Positions 9,619 through 18,617 of a DNA stretch of 64,000 nt are shown here, one piece after another; the first letter of the stretch is position 1, and every line of letters begins with the position of its first letter. The notes beneath the pieces were generated by a model. The model ran no database searches, was not told the DNA's origin, and saw nothing but the letters and a program-made list of their open reading frames with translations. The DNA is from AP-15 sp963775875 (lineage in GTDB: Bacteria; Pseudomonadota; Alphaproteobacteria; ATCC43930; CGMCC-115725): the NCBI GenBank assembly GCA_963775875.1, contig CAVZKP010000045.1, positions 62,001 through 126,000 of the forward strand, written 5' to 3'. A program made the translations under genes and the position numbers.

Positions 9619-9869
9619 TGGCGTTCCCCTTCCCCCGATTGTCGCGTTCGCGACGGTTGTTGCGGCTCTTGGTAGCGCAATTCCGGGTGCATACACAACC
9701 TCGCCTGCCGGTTCTGCAACTACCGGAAGCGATCGCCGGCAGGGTTGACCCACCTGCATCGGAGCCCTGCGTCATCGGCATAGGATGCGCCGCGAACCCT
9801 CGGTAGAGTTCGCTGGGGCAGACCTTACCCTCGATACCGCGCCCGGTCCAACTTGAGTGGAGGTTCATC

Positions 9870-11021
9870 ATGCAGCAGTACCAGCGAATCTCGGCCGATT
9901 GCCATCTCGACATGCTCTGGTTGCCGCCGGATCTGTTCACCTCGAACGCGTCGAGCAAGCTTAGGGACCTAATGCCGTACGTCGCCGAGAATGCGGATGG
10001 GGTCAAGCGCTGGACCGACAACAACGGTGCCGAATACGGCCTGTGTGGCGGCGTCGGAGCCACCGGCACGCCGTGGGTTGCGGGCAAGCAGCTGCGCGCC
10101 GACAAGATGGCCGAGGCCGGCCTCTACAGCGACTATTTCGAAAAGGGTGACCGACGTCCCGGCGACCCGCATCTGCGCGTCAAGGAACTCGATCGCGACG
10201 GCGTCGACGCGGAGGTCATCTACGGCATTCTCGCGGCCTGCGCAAAGATGAAGGACCCCGAAGCCGCGAACGAGATGCTGCGCATCTACAACGACTTCAT
10301 GAACAATTTCTGCAGCTACTATCCGCAGCGCGAGATCGGCTTGGCCTGCCTTCCCTACAGCGACATCGATGCCGCCGCCGCCGAGGTCCATCGCGTCGCC
10401 AAACTGGGCATGAAGGGCGTCGAGCTCAGCTGCTCGTGGCACATGACGCCGATGTGGCACCCGATGTGGGACCCGTTGTGGCAAGCGGTCAACGAAACGC
10501 AATTGCCGCTGCACTTTCACACCTTCCCGGCGACCGACCCCGAATTGCGCAAGTCGCTCGAGCCGACAATTGCGCGGCGCATGACCTATAGCGGGCTGTG
10601 CCGTTTCCAGATGACCCTGGCGACGATCCTGACCGACCTGATGGGTGCGGCGGTGTTCGAGCGCTTTCCCAACATTCGGATGGTCCTGGGCGAGAGTGGC
10701 ATCGGCTGGATCCCCTACGTGCTCGACCGGATGGATTTCGAGTTCGAGGACCAGTACCAAGACCTCAAGCTCAAGCTGAAGCCGAGCGAATATTGGCGCC
10801 GCCAGTGCAGGGCGACGTTCCAATATGACCGCGTCGGTACGAAGTTGATTGACGAGATGGGGGTCGAGACCCTGATGTGGGGTTCGGACTACCCGCATCC
10901 CGACGGTGTGTGGCCGGAATCGAAGAAATACATCGACGAGCAGTTCAGCCACCTGCCCGCAGATGTCACCTATAAAATGACCTGCGAGAACGCGGGTAAG
11001 TTCTACGGCCTGATCAACTGA
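9870..11021 (+). CDS. Amidohydrolase 2 family protein, ACMSD-like
   Basis: A 383-residue amidohydrolase of the ACMSD/gamma-resorcylate decarboxylase type. Visible elements are the N-terminal ISADCHLDM (a Cys-His variant of the usual DxHxH metal motif), LHFHTFPATD, and the C-terminal MWGSDYPHPDGVWPES with the catalytic Asp. GGAGG lies six bases before the ATG. Members are metal-dependent decarboxylases or hydrolases acting on aromatic or ring-opened acids, which fits the surrounding catabolic genes. It appears to be a single-gene transcript ended by the inverted repeat and terminator at 11031-11126. Confidence 0.88.
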   Translation: MQQYQRISADCHLDMLWLPPDLFTSNASSKLRDLMPYVAENADGVKRWTDNNGAEYGLCGGVGATGTPWVAGKQLRADKMAEAGLYSDYFEKGDRRPGDPHLRVKELDRDGVDAEVIYGILAACAKMKDPEAANEMLRIYNDFMNNFCSYYPQREIGLACLPYSDIDAAAAEVHRVAKLGMKGVELSCSWHMTPMWHPMWDPLWQAVNETQLPLHFHTFPATDPELRKSLEPTIARRMTYSGLCRFQMTLATILTDLMGAAVFERFPNIRMVLGESGIGWIPYVLDRMDFEFEDQYQDLKLKLKPSEYWRRQCRATFQYDRVGTKLIDEMGVETLMWGSDYPHPDGVWPESKKYIDEQFSHLPADVTYKMTCENAGKFYGLIN

Positions 11022-11030
11022 TCCGGTCTT

Positions 11031-11084
11031 GGTTCGGCTCGCGGCTCAAGATGGAGGTACCTCGATCTGAGCCGCGCCTGAACC
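11031..11084 (+). repeat. Imperfect inverted repeat after amidohydrolase gene
   Basis: Two arms, 11031-11050 (starts GGTTCGGCTCGCGGCTCA) and 11065-11084 (ends GAGCCGCGCCTGAACC), are near-complementary around a 14-base loop. It sits nine bases after the stop codon and fifteen before the poly-T terminator. It may protect the mRNA 3' end or be a first, U-poor terminator hairpin. Confidence 0.5.
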
Positions 11085-11099
11085 GGAGAGCACCTGCAG

Positions 11100-11126
11100 G
11101 GACGGCTGCGGTCGTCCTTTTTTTTG
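11100..11126 (+). terminator. Rho-independent terminator
   Basis: A short stem, GGACG paired with CGTCC around an eight-base loop, is followed directly by a run of eight T. It is placed to end transcription of the amidohydrolase gene (stop at 11021). The stem is only five pairs, so strength is uncertain, but the T-run is unusual in this GC-rich sequence. The stretch 11127-11260 beyond it holds nothing I recognise. Confidence 0.7.
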
Positions 11127-11260
11127 CCGAGATTATGGTTCGCCGATTTAAGTCTGCGCAGTGACTGAGAGGCGCACTGGCGCCGACGCAAAGTCGCCAC
11201 GCCGCTGCTTTCTACCGGCGAAAGCTGCTTGAACAGGCGGTCAGGGACGTCTAGTCGCGA

Positions 11261-11394
11261 AAAGAAAAATGGCCCCGGGGTTGCCGGGGCCAAGTTTGAA
11301 CAGGGAGGCTTCACGTCTGGGAGACGTAAGGGTCCTAAGACCCTCTTCCCGGGACTAAATCCCGGGAACTCGTGTCGGCGGAAAACCGCCGAGA
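11261..11394 (-). ncRNA. Candidate structured small RNA with five hairpins and a terminator
   Basis: Read on the minus strand, five back-to-back hairpins fill this stretch: TCGGCGG/CCGCCGA (11375-11392), TTCCCGGGA/TCCCGGGAA (11346-11368), AGGGTC/GACCCT (11329-11344), ACGTCT/AGACGT (11313-11327) and a GC-rich stem at 11270-11292. The last is followed by TTTTTCTTT, an ideal intrinsic terminator that works only on this strand. Loops and linkers carry CUCCC and CCUCCCU, complementary to ribosome-binding sites. A weak promoter (TTAGCA, 18 bases, CATAAA) lies just upstream near 11395-11430. No protein reading explains the symmetry. It could be an independent sRNA or the 3' UTR of the lysR gene upstream. 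The family is not recognised. Confidence 0.6.
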
Positions 11395-11540
11395 AACTTT
11401 ATGCGATGTCCGATCGCCTGTTGCTAAGATGGGGGATTCGACGCGGCTCCACCACCGGGAATTTGTTCTGGCTCGTCTGCAAAAAGCGCAATCCTCTGAT
11501 ATGCCGCCCAATCGATTACCCAGATGCGGATTCGACCGGA

Positions 11541-12436
11541 TCAGCCGAGCCGGGTTTCGGCCACCTTGCGCAGCAGAAAATCGCGGAACACGCTGATCCG
11601 CTTCGACGCCCGCAATTCTTCGGGATAGACGAAATAGGCTTCGACTCGGCGGCCCGGTGAGTTCCGGCAGCACGCGCACCAGATCGGTGTGTTCGGCGGC
11701 GATGAAATCCGGCAGCGCGGCGAGGCCGAGCCCGCTGATCACCGCGCGCAGCATCGCGTAGAAATTGTTGACGGCGAGGATCGGCTGGCGCTCCTGGCCC
11801 GGCTTGGCGCCGGCGTCGAGCAGCCAGTTGACGTTTTGCACCGGCGGACGGGAATCCTCGCCGTAGACGATCAGCCGGTGCTTGTCGAGGTCCTCGGGCT
11901 GCTGCGGCATGCCGTGCTTCTTGATGTAGTCGGGCGCGGCATAGACGTGAGTTGGCACGCTGATCAGATGGCGCTGGATCAGATCGGGCTGGCGCGGCGG
12001 CGACATGCGGATCGCCACATCGGCCTCGCGCATCGACAGGTCGAGTTCGGTATCGTCGATCACCATGGTGACCTGGATCTCGGGATAGAGGTCGAGGAAT
12101 TCGCGAATTCGCGGCGTCAGCCAGGTCGAGCCGAAAGCGACCGTGGTGGTGATCTTCAAGCGGACCCTTCGGCCGGTCCTTCGATTCGGAGATCAGCCCC
12201 TCGGTCATCGCCAGCTTGGCGAACACCTCGCGCGCGGTGCGGAAGAGCAGTTCGCCCTGCTCGGTCAGGATCAGGCCGCGCGCGTGACGGTGGAACAACG
12301 GCACGCTGAGGCTCTCCTCGAGCGCGCTGATCTGTCGGCTGACCGCCGATTGGCTCAGGTTCAGCGATTCGCCGGCATGGGTGAAGCTGCCCGCCTCGGC
12401 GACGGCGTGGAAGACCCGCAGCTTGTCCCAATCCAT
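11541..12436 (-). pseudogene. LysR-type transcriptional regulator, two frameshifts (likely sequence errors)
   Basis: The N-terminal helix-turn-helix is clear from the ATG at 12436 (LRVFHAVAEAGSFTHAGESL, then LNLSQSAVSRQISALE). The effector domain continues in a second frame after about 12161 (KITTTVAFGSTWLTPRIREF) and the last forty residues in a third after about 11647, ending RDFLLRKVAETRLG before a stop at 11541. Each break is a net +1 base. Joined, it is a normal-length regulator of about 298 residues. It lies 44 bases downstream of trxB in the same direction, a neighbourhood often conserved in alphaproteobacteria. The target is unknown. Confidence 0.85.
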
Positions 12437-12480
12437 ACTAATTCCCCCGACAACGGCCTCTCAGCGGCGGCGGGCGCCGG

Positions 12481-13460
12481 TTAGTCGGCCGCACGCATGG
12501 TCGCGTCTCCCTCCCGCGCCGCGAGAAATTTCTCCGCCTCGAGCGCCGCCATGCAGCCCATGCCGGCGGCGGTGACCGCCTGGCGGAAAATCTTGTCCTT
12601 CACATCGCCGGCGGCGAACACGCCGGGGATCTCGGTCGCGGTCGAATCCGGGCGGGTGATGACGTAGCCCTCCGCGTCGAGCGGCGAGCTGGCCCGCGAC
12701 CAGCTCGGTGACCGGGGTGTGGCCGATCGCGACGAAGACGCCGTCGCAGGCGATGCTCGACCAGCGCGCCGGTCTTGCAGCATTGCGCAAGCCGCACGCC
12801 GGTCACCTCGCGGCGGCTCGGGCTCGCCGAGGATCTCGTCGACCACGCTGTCCCAGATGACGTCGATCTTCGGATTGGCGGAACAGCCGCTCCTGCAGGA
12901 TCTTCTCGGCGCGCAACGCGTCGCGGCGATGGACCAGGGTGACGCGGCGCGCATGATTGGTCAGGTAGAGCGCCTCCTCGACCGCGGTATTGCCGCCGCC
13001 GACCACCACGACCTCCTTGCCGCGGAAGAAGAACCCGTCGCAGGTGGCGCAGGCCGAGACGCCGAAGCCGCGAAAAATTTCCTCGCTCGGCAGCCCGAGC
13101 CAGCGCGCCTGCGCGCCGGTGGCGAGGATCAGGGTGTCGCCGACATAGAAATCGCCCGAATCGCCGGTCGCGACAAACGGCCGCCGTCCGAGATCGACCG
13201 ATTCGATCATGTCGAGGATGATCCGGGTGCCGACATGCTCGGCCTGCCGCTGCATCTGCTCCATCAGCCACGGGCCCTGGATGACTTCGGCGAAGCCCGG
13301 GTAGTTCTCGACATCGGTGGTGATCGTCAGCTGGCCGCCGGGCTGCATGCCCGGTCACCAGCAGCGGCGCGAGATTGGCGCGCGCGGCATAGATCGCCGC
13401 GGTGTAGCCGGCCGGCCCGGCGCCGACGATCAGGACCTTGCTGTGATAGCGTTCGGACAT
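12481..13460 (-). pseudogene. trxB: Thioredoxin reductase, at least five frameshifts (likely sequence errors)
   Basis: Pieces in different frames join into one thioredoxin reductase, the FAD/NADPH enzyme that reduces thioredoxin. The FAD site VLIVGAGPAGYTAAIYAARA begins at the ATG at 13460. The redox-active ACATCDG (CxxC) and the NADPH site VVVVGGGNTAVEEALYL are in the second frame. FVAIGHTPVT and the C-terminal GVFAAGDVKDKIFRQAVTAA follow further breaks. Breaks lie near 13350, 12880, 12823, 12790-12770 and 12690; all but one look like single extra bases. The enzyme is essential or nearly so in such bacteria, so the gene is presumably intact in the cell. Confidence 0.9.
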
Positions 13461-13535
13461 ATCGCGAGATTCCAGTCGCTGCGACGCTTACTATATTATT
13501 TCGCGTGCCAGCAACTTTAAGGTATCGGCAGTCCG

Positions 13536-15466
13536 CTAGAATCCGAACATGTGGTCGAGGCTGAAGGCGCCATCGGCGCCGAGCAGCCCGTGATAGCCGA
13601 ACAGCCGGCAGGTCGGGTCGCGGATGATCGCATAGGCGCCGGGGCCGGCGCTGGCGCGGGCGGCGGCATCGAACAGCTCGTGGTAACGCCATAGCCGCGA
13701 GCCCGAGCATGGGATCGCCATGCACGCGCGGCCGATTTCGCCGCCATTGCCGTCGTGCAGTATGATCTCGGTGGCGCTCGCCGGCCGCCACGGTCGCGAG
13801 GCCGGATAGATCAGCTGGCACATCGTGTCGTAGCCGCTCTCGCCGAGCCGCAGGAATAGCCGGGTCGAGAGCCCCGGCGGCCGGCCGGCATAGGATTGCG
13901 GCTCGTCGCGATAGGTCAGGATCGTGTTGAAGACATGCGCGCCAAAGCTGGTTTCAGCGGCATGGCCGCTCGCGCGCTCACGGTAGCGGAAAATCGCGTG
14001 CAGCCAGCCATCGGCCTGACCTCCCGCGGAAAAATCGTAGACCAGCTCGACATGGCCATAGCCGTCGCCGAGCGCCGCCATGCCGGCTTCCGCGTCGAGA
14101 TCGAGCGCCTGGGCATGCCCGCGCGGCAGTCGCCCGAGCGGGCGGCGCAGAATCTCGGTTGCCCTCCGGGTCGTAGACAATCGCGGCGATCGGCAATTCG
14201 GTCTGGCGAACCGTCATCGGCGTCGGCAGCACGCTGGTCTGCCACCGCATGCGTGGCAGGACCGGCGCGGGCAGCAGATAGCCCTTGCCGAGCATGCCGG
14301 CGAGGGCTGGCAGGTTCGGGTCGGGCAGCAGATCGGTGCGCTCGACGTTGACGTGCGCGATTCTGCGGCGCCCCGCCTCGATCACCTCATAGCGCGGGCG
14401 CACCATGTGCTTTCCGGCGCGCAATTCGATCTGCGCCGGCCAGACGAGATCGGGCAGCAGCCGGGCGACATCGACGGCGCGGCTGGCAAACGGGCCGATC
14501 GGGCTGTCGATCGCCGCGACCCGCTCGTCGCCCATCGGATTGAGGCCGATCGCGCCAGGCGGGATTGGGACCGGGTGGCTGTTCTGCACCCACAGCACGA
14601 CCTGCTCGCCGGGGGCGGGCGCCGGCAGTCCGGCGTAACGGTCTGCCGGCCAGGCATTGGCGTCATGGGTTGCGGAGAGCGATCGGTCGTCGCCCTGCGC
14701 CGGGTCGGCGCTGCCGTCGCCAAAGGTGTCGAGCGCATATTTGACGATATCGTGCCCGGCCGCTCCGACCGCGTGCACGAAACAGCTGGCCGCAGAATTC
14801 GGGGAGGCGAAAGCGCGCGCGAATCTCGCGGCTGTCGAGCACGATGCTGCGGGCCGCGGGTCCACATTTCTCGCACCATTCGGCGAGAACTTCGCCGTCG
14901 CCGCCGAACAATGTCATCCACCAGGCGGTCGTGCCGCCGCCATAGCTCGACCAGTAATCGGCGGTGGCGAGCCGGGTGTGCAGACGGTCGGTGTCGCGAA
15001 AAAAGGCGAAATTGGTGGCAAAGTTCAGCGGGTCGAGATAGGCGCGCCGGTTGGTCAGGCGATCGGAGGGGATGCGCATCGCGTCGAGACTGAAGCCGCG
15101 TGCGCCGCCGGGCAGATAAGCCCCTAGCTGGGTAATCAGGCGCTCGGCATCGAAAGCGGCGACGAAAACCGAGCGTGCGGCCGAATCGGCAAGATCGGTC
15201 AGCGGTCGCGCCGCGCGGCCGAGGATCCGGCTGCCGAACCGCTCCACCTGCCGGACATAGACGCCGGCGATATCGATCCCGTCGAGGCCGAACAGCTCGG
15301 CAAAGGCGGCGATGGCGCCGTCCGGATCGACGATCGCCACCGGCGCGCTGGCGGCGAGCCCGACCAGCAACTCCCGGGCTGGCTGCGCCGCGCGCGGATG
15401 GGTCAGCGCCTTATAAAGGGTGTTGCCCCCGGTCGCATTGTCGAAGGTCTCGATCCGCAGCGCCAT
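13536..15466 (-). pseudogene. Conserved-looking protein of unknown function, two frameshifts
   Basis: Three frames join into about 643 residues: from the ATG at 15466 to about 14785, then to about 14165, then to the stop at 13536. Both breaks are net +1. I do not recognise the family. There is no signal peptide or membrane segment. Features are an aromatic-rich stretch (NFATNFAFFRDTDRLH, then ADYWSSYGGGTTAWWMTLFG), VHAVGAAGHDIVKYALDT, the segment SATHDANAWPADRYAGLPAP, VLWVQNSHPVPIPPG and RLFLRLGESGYDTMCQLIYP. It follows the tandem-PAP2 gene in the same direction, overlapping its 3' end, so it may belong to an envelope-related operon with PAP2 and ELM1. Confidence 0.6.
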
Positions 15467-17000
15467 GATGCCGAGGCGATACTACACCCGTTGCCGCCGA
15501 GGCAAGCGGACGGCCCGGGCGATCCTGAGCGCGCCAGCCATGGCCGGCCCGCATCCGGCTGAAATATCGGCAGGGCGAGGGCGGCATTACGCCCGCGCCG
15601 ATCCGCCCCCGGCGGGCAGCGGTCAAATCGATATCCCAGCGGGCAAACACCACGGCCACGTACCAGGTGGTCAGCACCGCGACCAGCGCCCCGGCCATCA
15701 CATCGCTCGGATAATGGGCGCCGACCACGACCCGGCTGGCGGCCACGATCGCCGCCGCCAGGATGTAGAACAGCAGATGGCGCGGCCACAGCCACCACAG
15801 GGCGGTTAACAGGGCGACGATCGTGGCAGTATGGCCCGAGGGAAACGACCAGTGGTCGGGCCGCCAGCCGAACCAGGTGAAACCGTAAAGGTCCGAGCGG
15901 AACAGCAGCTTTGGGCGCAGCCGGCCAAAGCCGATTTTCATCACGTCGACAGCCAGGCCCGACGCCGCGATCGACACAAACAGAAACGCCGGAACCGCCG
16001 ACAATGCCCGCATCGGTTTGGCGATGGGACGCAATCGCGGCAACTCACCGCCCCAATGCAGCCCGCCAAAGCCGAGCGCGAACAGGACCAGCCAGCCCCA
16101 ACCCTCGCCGAGTTGTCCGGTCAGGCCGAATAGCGCGTGCAGATCGGAGCCACGGGAATGCAGAAAGAGCGCGATCGGACGATCGACGGTCTCGATCGAA
16201 AGCAGGATCAGGATCGTGGTGGCGGCAATCGCGGTGCCGATCCGCACCACTGGCGACGGCCAGCTTTGGCGGGCGAAGCGCCATCCCGACGCGCCGACGA
16301 GCCCAACCCGGCGATAGAGACGCCGCAGCAGCGGGGCCGCGAGCCCGTCCCGTTCGACGATCCACCAATGGAGCAGCGCCGTGGTGCCGAAAATCAGCAG
16401 GCCGGCAAAGACCACGTCCGACAGAAAATGGCCGCCCTGGGCGATCCGGACCAGGCCAACCAGCCCGCCAAAGGCGAATGCCGCGCCGATCCCCCGGCGC
16501 CGCGGCCGGCCCGCCGGCAACAGAAAGGCGAAGGCGACCAGCGAAAAGGCCAATGCGGCGTGACCCGAGACAAAGGAGCAGTTGCTCGGGCATTGGGCCG
16601 CCGGCAATGGCGCCGGGGTGAACAGGCGGGACCCGCCGAACGCGGTGACCTGCGCCGGGCGCGCCCGTCCCCAATGGTCCTTCAGCACGGTGTTGGCGAG
16701 AAACCCCGGACCGAGCGCGATCGAGAAGGCGACGAACAGCAATGCCTTGCGGTCGAACCGCCACAGCGGCCGGCCAACCAGGAATAGCCAGGCCGTGGCC
16801 GCCAACACCAGCAGAACCATGCCACCGGCAATCCAGGGGATCGAACGAAAGACGAGGACGACCGGCAACCAGTGCGCCAGCACAAAGCCCTGCGCGCGCG
16901 TGTAAAACAGGCCGCTCGCCAGCAGATCGATCTGTGGCAGCAGCAGAAACAGCGCCACCGCCGCAGCCAGTAATGCCGCATAGATCGCCACGCCCCTCAT
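15411..17000 (-). CDS. Tandem PAP2-family membrane phosphatase
   Basis: About 529 residues with two complete PAP2 (acid phosphatase/lipid phosphatase) domains in tandem. The first carries KDHWGRARP, FVSGHA and RIAQGGHFLSD. The second carries KIGFGRLRP, FPSGHT and SRVVVGAHYPSD, matching the KxxxxxxRP, PSGH and SRxxxxxHxxxD triad. Both halves have about six membrane segments. The start at 17000 overlaps the ELM1 stop as ATGA. The last fifty residues run 56 bases into the next gene and lose hydrophobic character, so one more inserted base may hide the true stop. Such enzymes remove phosphate from undecaprenyl-diphosphate, lipid A or phosphatidate; two fused copies are uncommon. Confidence 0.85.
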   Translation of the reverse strand: MRGVAIYAALLAAAVALFLLLPQIDLLASGLFYTRAQGFVLAHWLPVVLVFRSIPWIAGGMVLLVLAATAWLFLVGRPLWRFDRKALLFVAFSIALGPGFLANTVLKDHWGRARPAQVTAFGGSRLFTPAPLPAAQCPSNCSFVSGHAALAFSLVAFAFLLPAGRPRRRGIGAAFAFGGLVGLVRIAQGGHFLSDVVFAGLLIFGTTALLHWWIVERDGLAAPLLRRLYRRVGLVGASGWRFARQSWPSPVVRIGTAIAATTILILLSIETVDRPIALFLHSRGSDLHALFGLTGQLGEGWGWLVLFALGFGGLHWGGELPRLRPIAKPMRALSAVPAFLFVSIAASGLAVDVMKIGFGRLRPKLLFRSDLYGFTWFGWRPDHWSFPSGHTATIVALLTALWWLWPRHLLFYILAAAIVAASRVVVGAHYPSDVMAGALVAVLTTWYVAVVFARWDIDLTAARRGRIGAGVMPPSPCRYFSRMRAGHGWRAQDRPGRPLASAATGVVSPRHHGAADRDLRQCDRGQHPL

Positions 17001-17974
17001 GCGCGCTCCCGCCGCTCGAACCGGCTCAACACCACCGCGCGCAACGCCGCACCGGCGCGCGCGGTGTCGTCCGGCGCCGAATACGACCACTCTTCGATTC
17101 GGCCGACGAATGGGCGGGTGATGCCGGCATTGCGCATAATCTGATGAAAGCGGGCGAATTTGGCGTTGCCGCCATCGAGATCGAGGATGTGGACAGGTTT
17201 GCCGGTGGCTGCTGCCTCGCTGATCATCGACACCGAATCGGCGGTCACCAGAAAGGCGTCGGCCATCGCGAGATAGGCGAAATACGGGTTCTCACCGGCG
17301 CCGTCCCAGATCGCGCCGGGCAAGCCTGAGAGGCGCTGCTGCAGCAGCGACAGCCCTTCCGCTCCGGTCCGCCGCGACGGCGTCACCAAGGCCGAGCCGC
17401 CGCGTTCGCGCAAGATCGCCGCCACCGCGTCGGCGATTTCCGCGACGCGCCGCAGGGTCAGGCGATAGGCCTTGTTGCTGCCGCCGATCAGTACCGCGAG
17501 GACCGGTCGCGGCATCGCCGCGAGCCCCGGAAAACGGCCTCGCTCGGCGGCGAGCCGTACCGGGGTCACGCGATGCACCGCACCCCGCGTCACCACCACC
17601 CGCGGTCCGCGAAGCCGGTCGTGCTCGGGCACGATCGAGAGGTCGAATTCGCCCCGCCCGACACCGGGGTCCTGGATCTGCGCGGCGATCGAGTGCCCGC
17701 CGCTGGCGCGCCGGATCGCCAGCGCCGGCATCGCCGCATTGCGTCCGCAGGCGATCACGAAGTCGGGCCAGGGCGGGGTCAGGCGGGCGCCGGCGCCGCC
17801 GGGCGCGTCGAGCGGCGCTGGCCACAGCAGCGGCGGCAGACAGCTCCACGGAAACCGGATCTCGAGCCGCTTTTCGGCAAAGGCGAAGCCGGCAGCTTCG
17901 GCCAGGCCCAGCGCCTGGCTCGACATCCCCGCCTTGCCGTCGTGCAATACCCATCCGATCGGATCGAGCGCCAT
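16997..17974 (-). CDS. Mitochondrial fission ELM1 family protein
   Basis: A 325-residue protein with the ELM1 (DUF1022) pattern: WVLHDGKAGMSSQALGLAEA at the start, PDFVIACGRNAAMPALAIRR, LAVLIGGSNKAYRLT, and the C-terminal AFLVTADSVSMISEAAATGK followed by PVHILDL. The fold resembles GT-B glycosyltransferases. Bacterial members are widespread in alphaproteobacteria and are often found with lipopolysaccharide genes, but their reaction is not established. It is the first gene of an operon with the tandem PAP2 protein (ATGA overlap). The name comes from the plant homologue and does not imply fission here. Confidence 0.9.
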   Translation of the reverse strand: MALDPIGWVLHDGKAGMSSQALGLAEAAGFAFAEKRLEIRFPWSCLPPLLWPAPLDAPGGAGARLTPPWPDFVIACGRNAAMPALAIRRASGGHSIAAQIQDPGVGRGEFDLSIVPEHDRLRGPRVVVTRGAVHRVTPVRLAAERGRFPGLAAMPRPVLAVLIGGSNKAYRLTLRRVAEIADAVAAILRERGGSALVTPSRRTGAEGLSLLQQRLSGLPGAIWDGAGENPYFAYLAMADAFLVTADSVSMISEAAATGKPVHILDLDGGNAKFARFHQIMRNAGITRPFVGRIEEWSYSAPDDTARAGAALRAVVLSRFERRERA

Positions 17975-18088
17975 CGGCCGGGTTTACGGAAACCGCCCGG
18001 CCGCGGCAAGCGCGGCAGGCCATCGCAACAAAATTGCGCACCAGGGCGAGCTTTTCTATGATCCGAAAATCGGCCAGAGAGGGATCGG

Positions 18089-18598
18089 ATGCGGCGGATA
18101 AAACTGGATCGAGTTGACCGCCGGATCTTGATCAACCTTCAGGCGCACGGCCGCATGACCAATGTCGAGCTGTCCCGCCGCGCCGGCATCTCGGCGCCGC
18201 CCTGCCTGCGCCGGGTGCGCGCGCTCGAGGAAGCCGGGATCATCCGCGGCTATCACGCCGATCTGGCTCCGGAGGCGCTCGGCTACGGAGTGACGGTCTT
18301 CGCCCAGGTCGGGCTGGCGAGCCAGGCGGAGGCCGATCTGAAGGCATTCGAGCAGCTGGTCGCCACCTGGCCCGAGGTGCGCGAGGCGCACATGCTCACC
18401 GGGGAGGCCGATTTTCTGTTGAAGATCGTCGCCGCCGATTGGGACAGCTATCAGAGGTTTTTGAGCGCCAAGCTGACCTCGGCGCCAAATGTCAGCCATG
18501 TCAAATCGGCGCTGACCCTGCGCGTATCAAAGGACGAGCCGGGCATCCCGGTCGCCGATCAGCCCCGGTTTGTCGAAGACGAAAGCGCCGGGAGCTGA
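18089..18598 (+). CDS. Lrp/AsnC family transcriptional regulator
   Basis: A 169-residue feast-famine regulator. The N-terminal helix-turn-helix reads LDRVDRRILINLQAHGRMTN, VELSRRAGISAPPCLRRVRA. The C-terminal RAM domain reads VREAHMLTGEADFLLKIVA. A GAGAGGGAT ribosome site precedes the ATG. These proteins form octameric rings, bind an amino acid in the RAM domain and control amino acid metabolism genes. It is immediately followed by nhaA, with the nhaA start close to or inside its 3' end, so the two may be co-transcribed. The targets are unknown. Confidence 0.93.
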   Translation: MRRIKLDRVDRRILINLQAHGRMTNVELSRRAGISAPPCLRRVRALEEAGIIRGYHADLAPEALGYGVTVFAQVGLASQAEADLKAFEQLVATWPEVREAHMLTGEADFLLKIVAADWDSYQRFLSAKLTSAPNVSHVKSALTLRVSKDEPGIPVADQPRFVEDESAGS

Positions 18599-18617
18599 GC
18601 GTTCGCAGGCTAGACCC

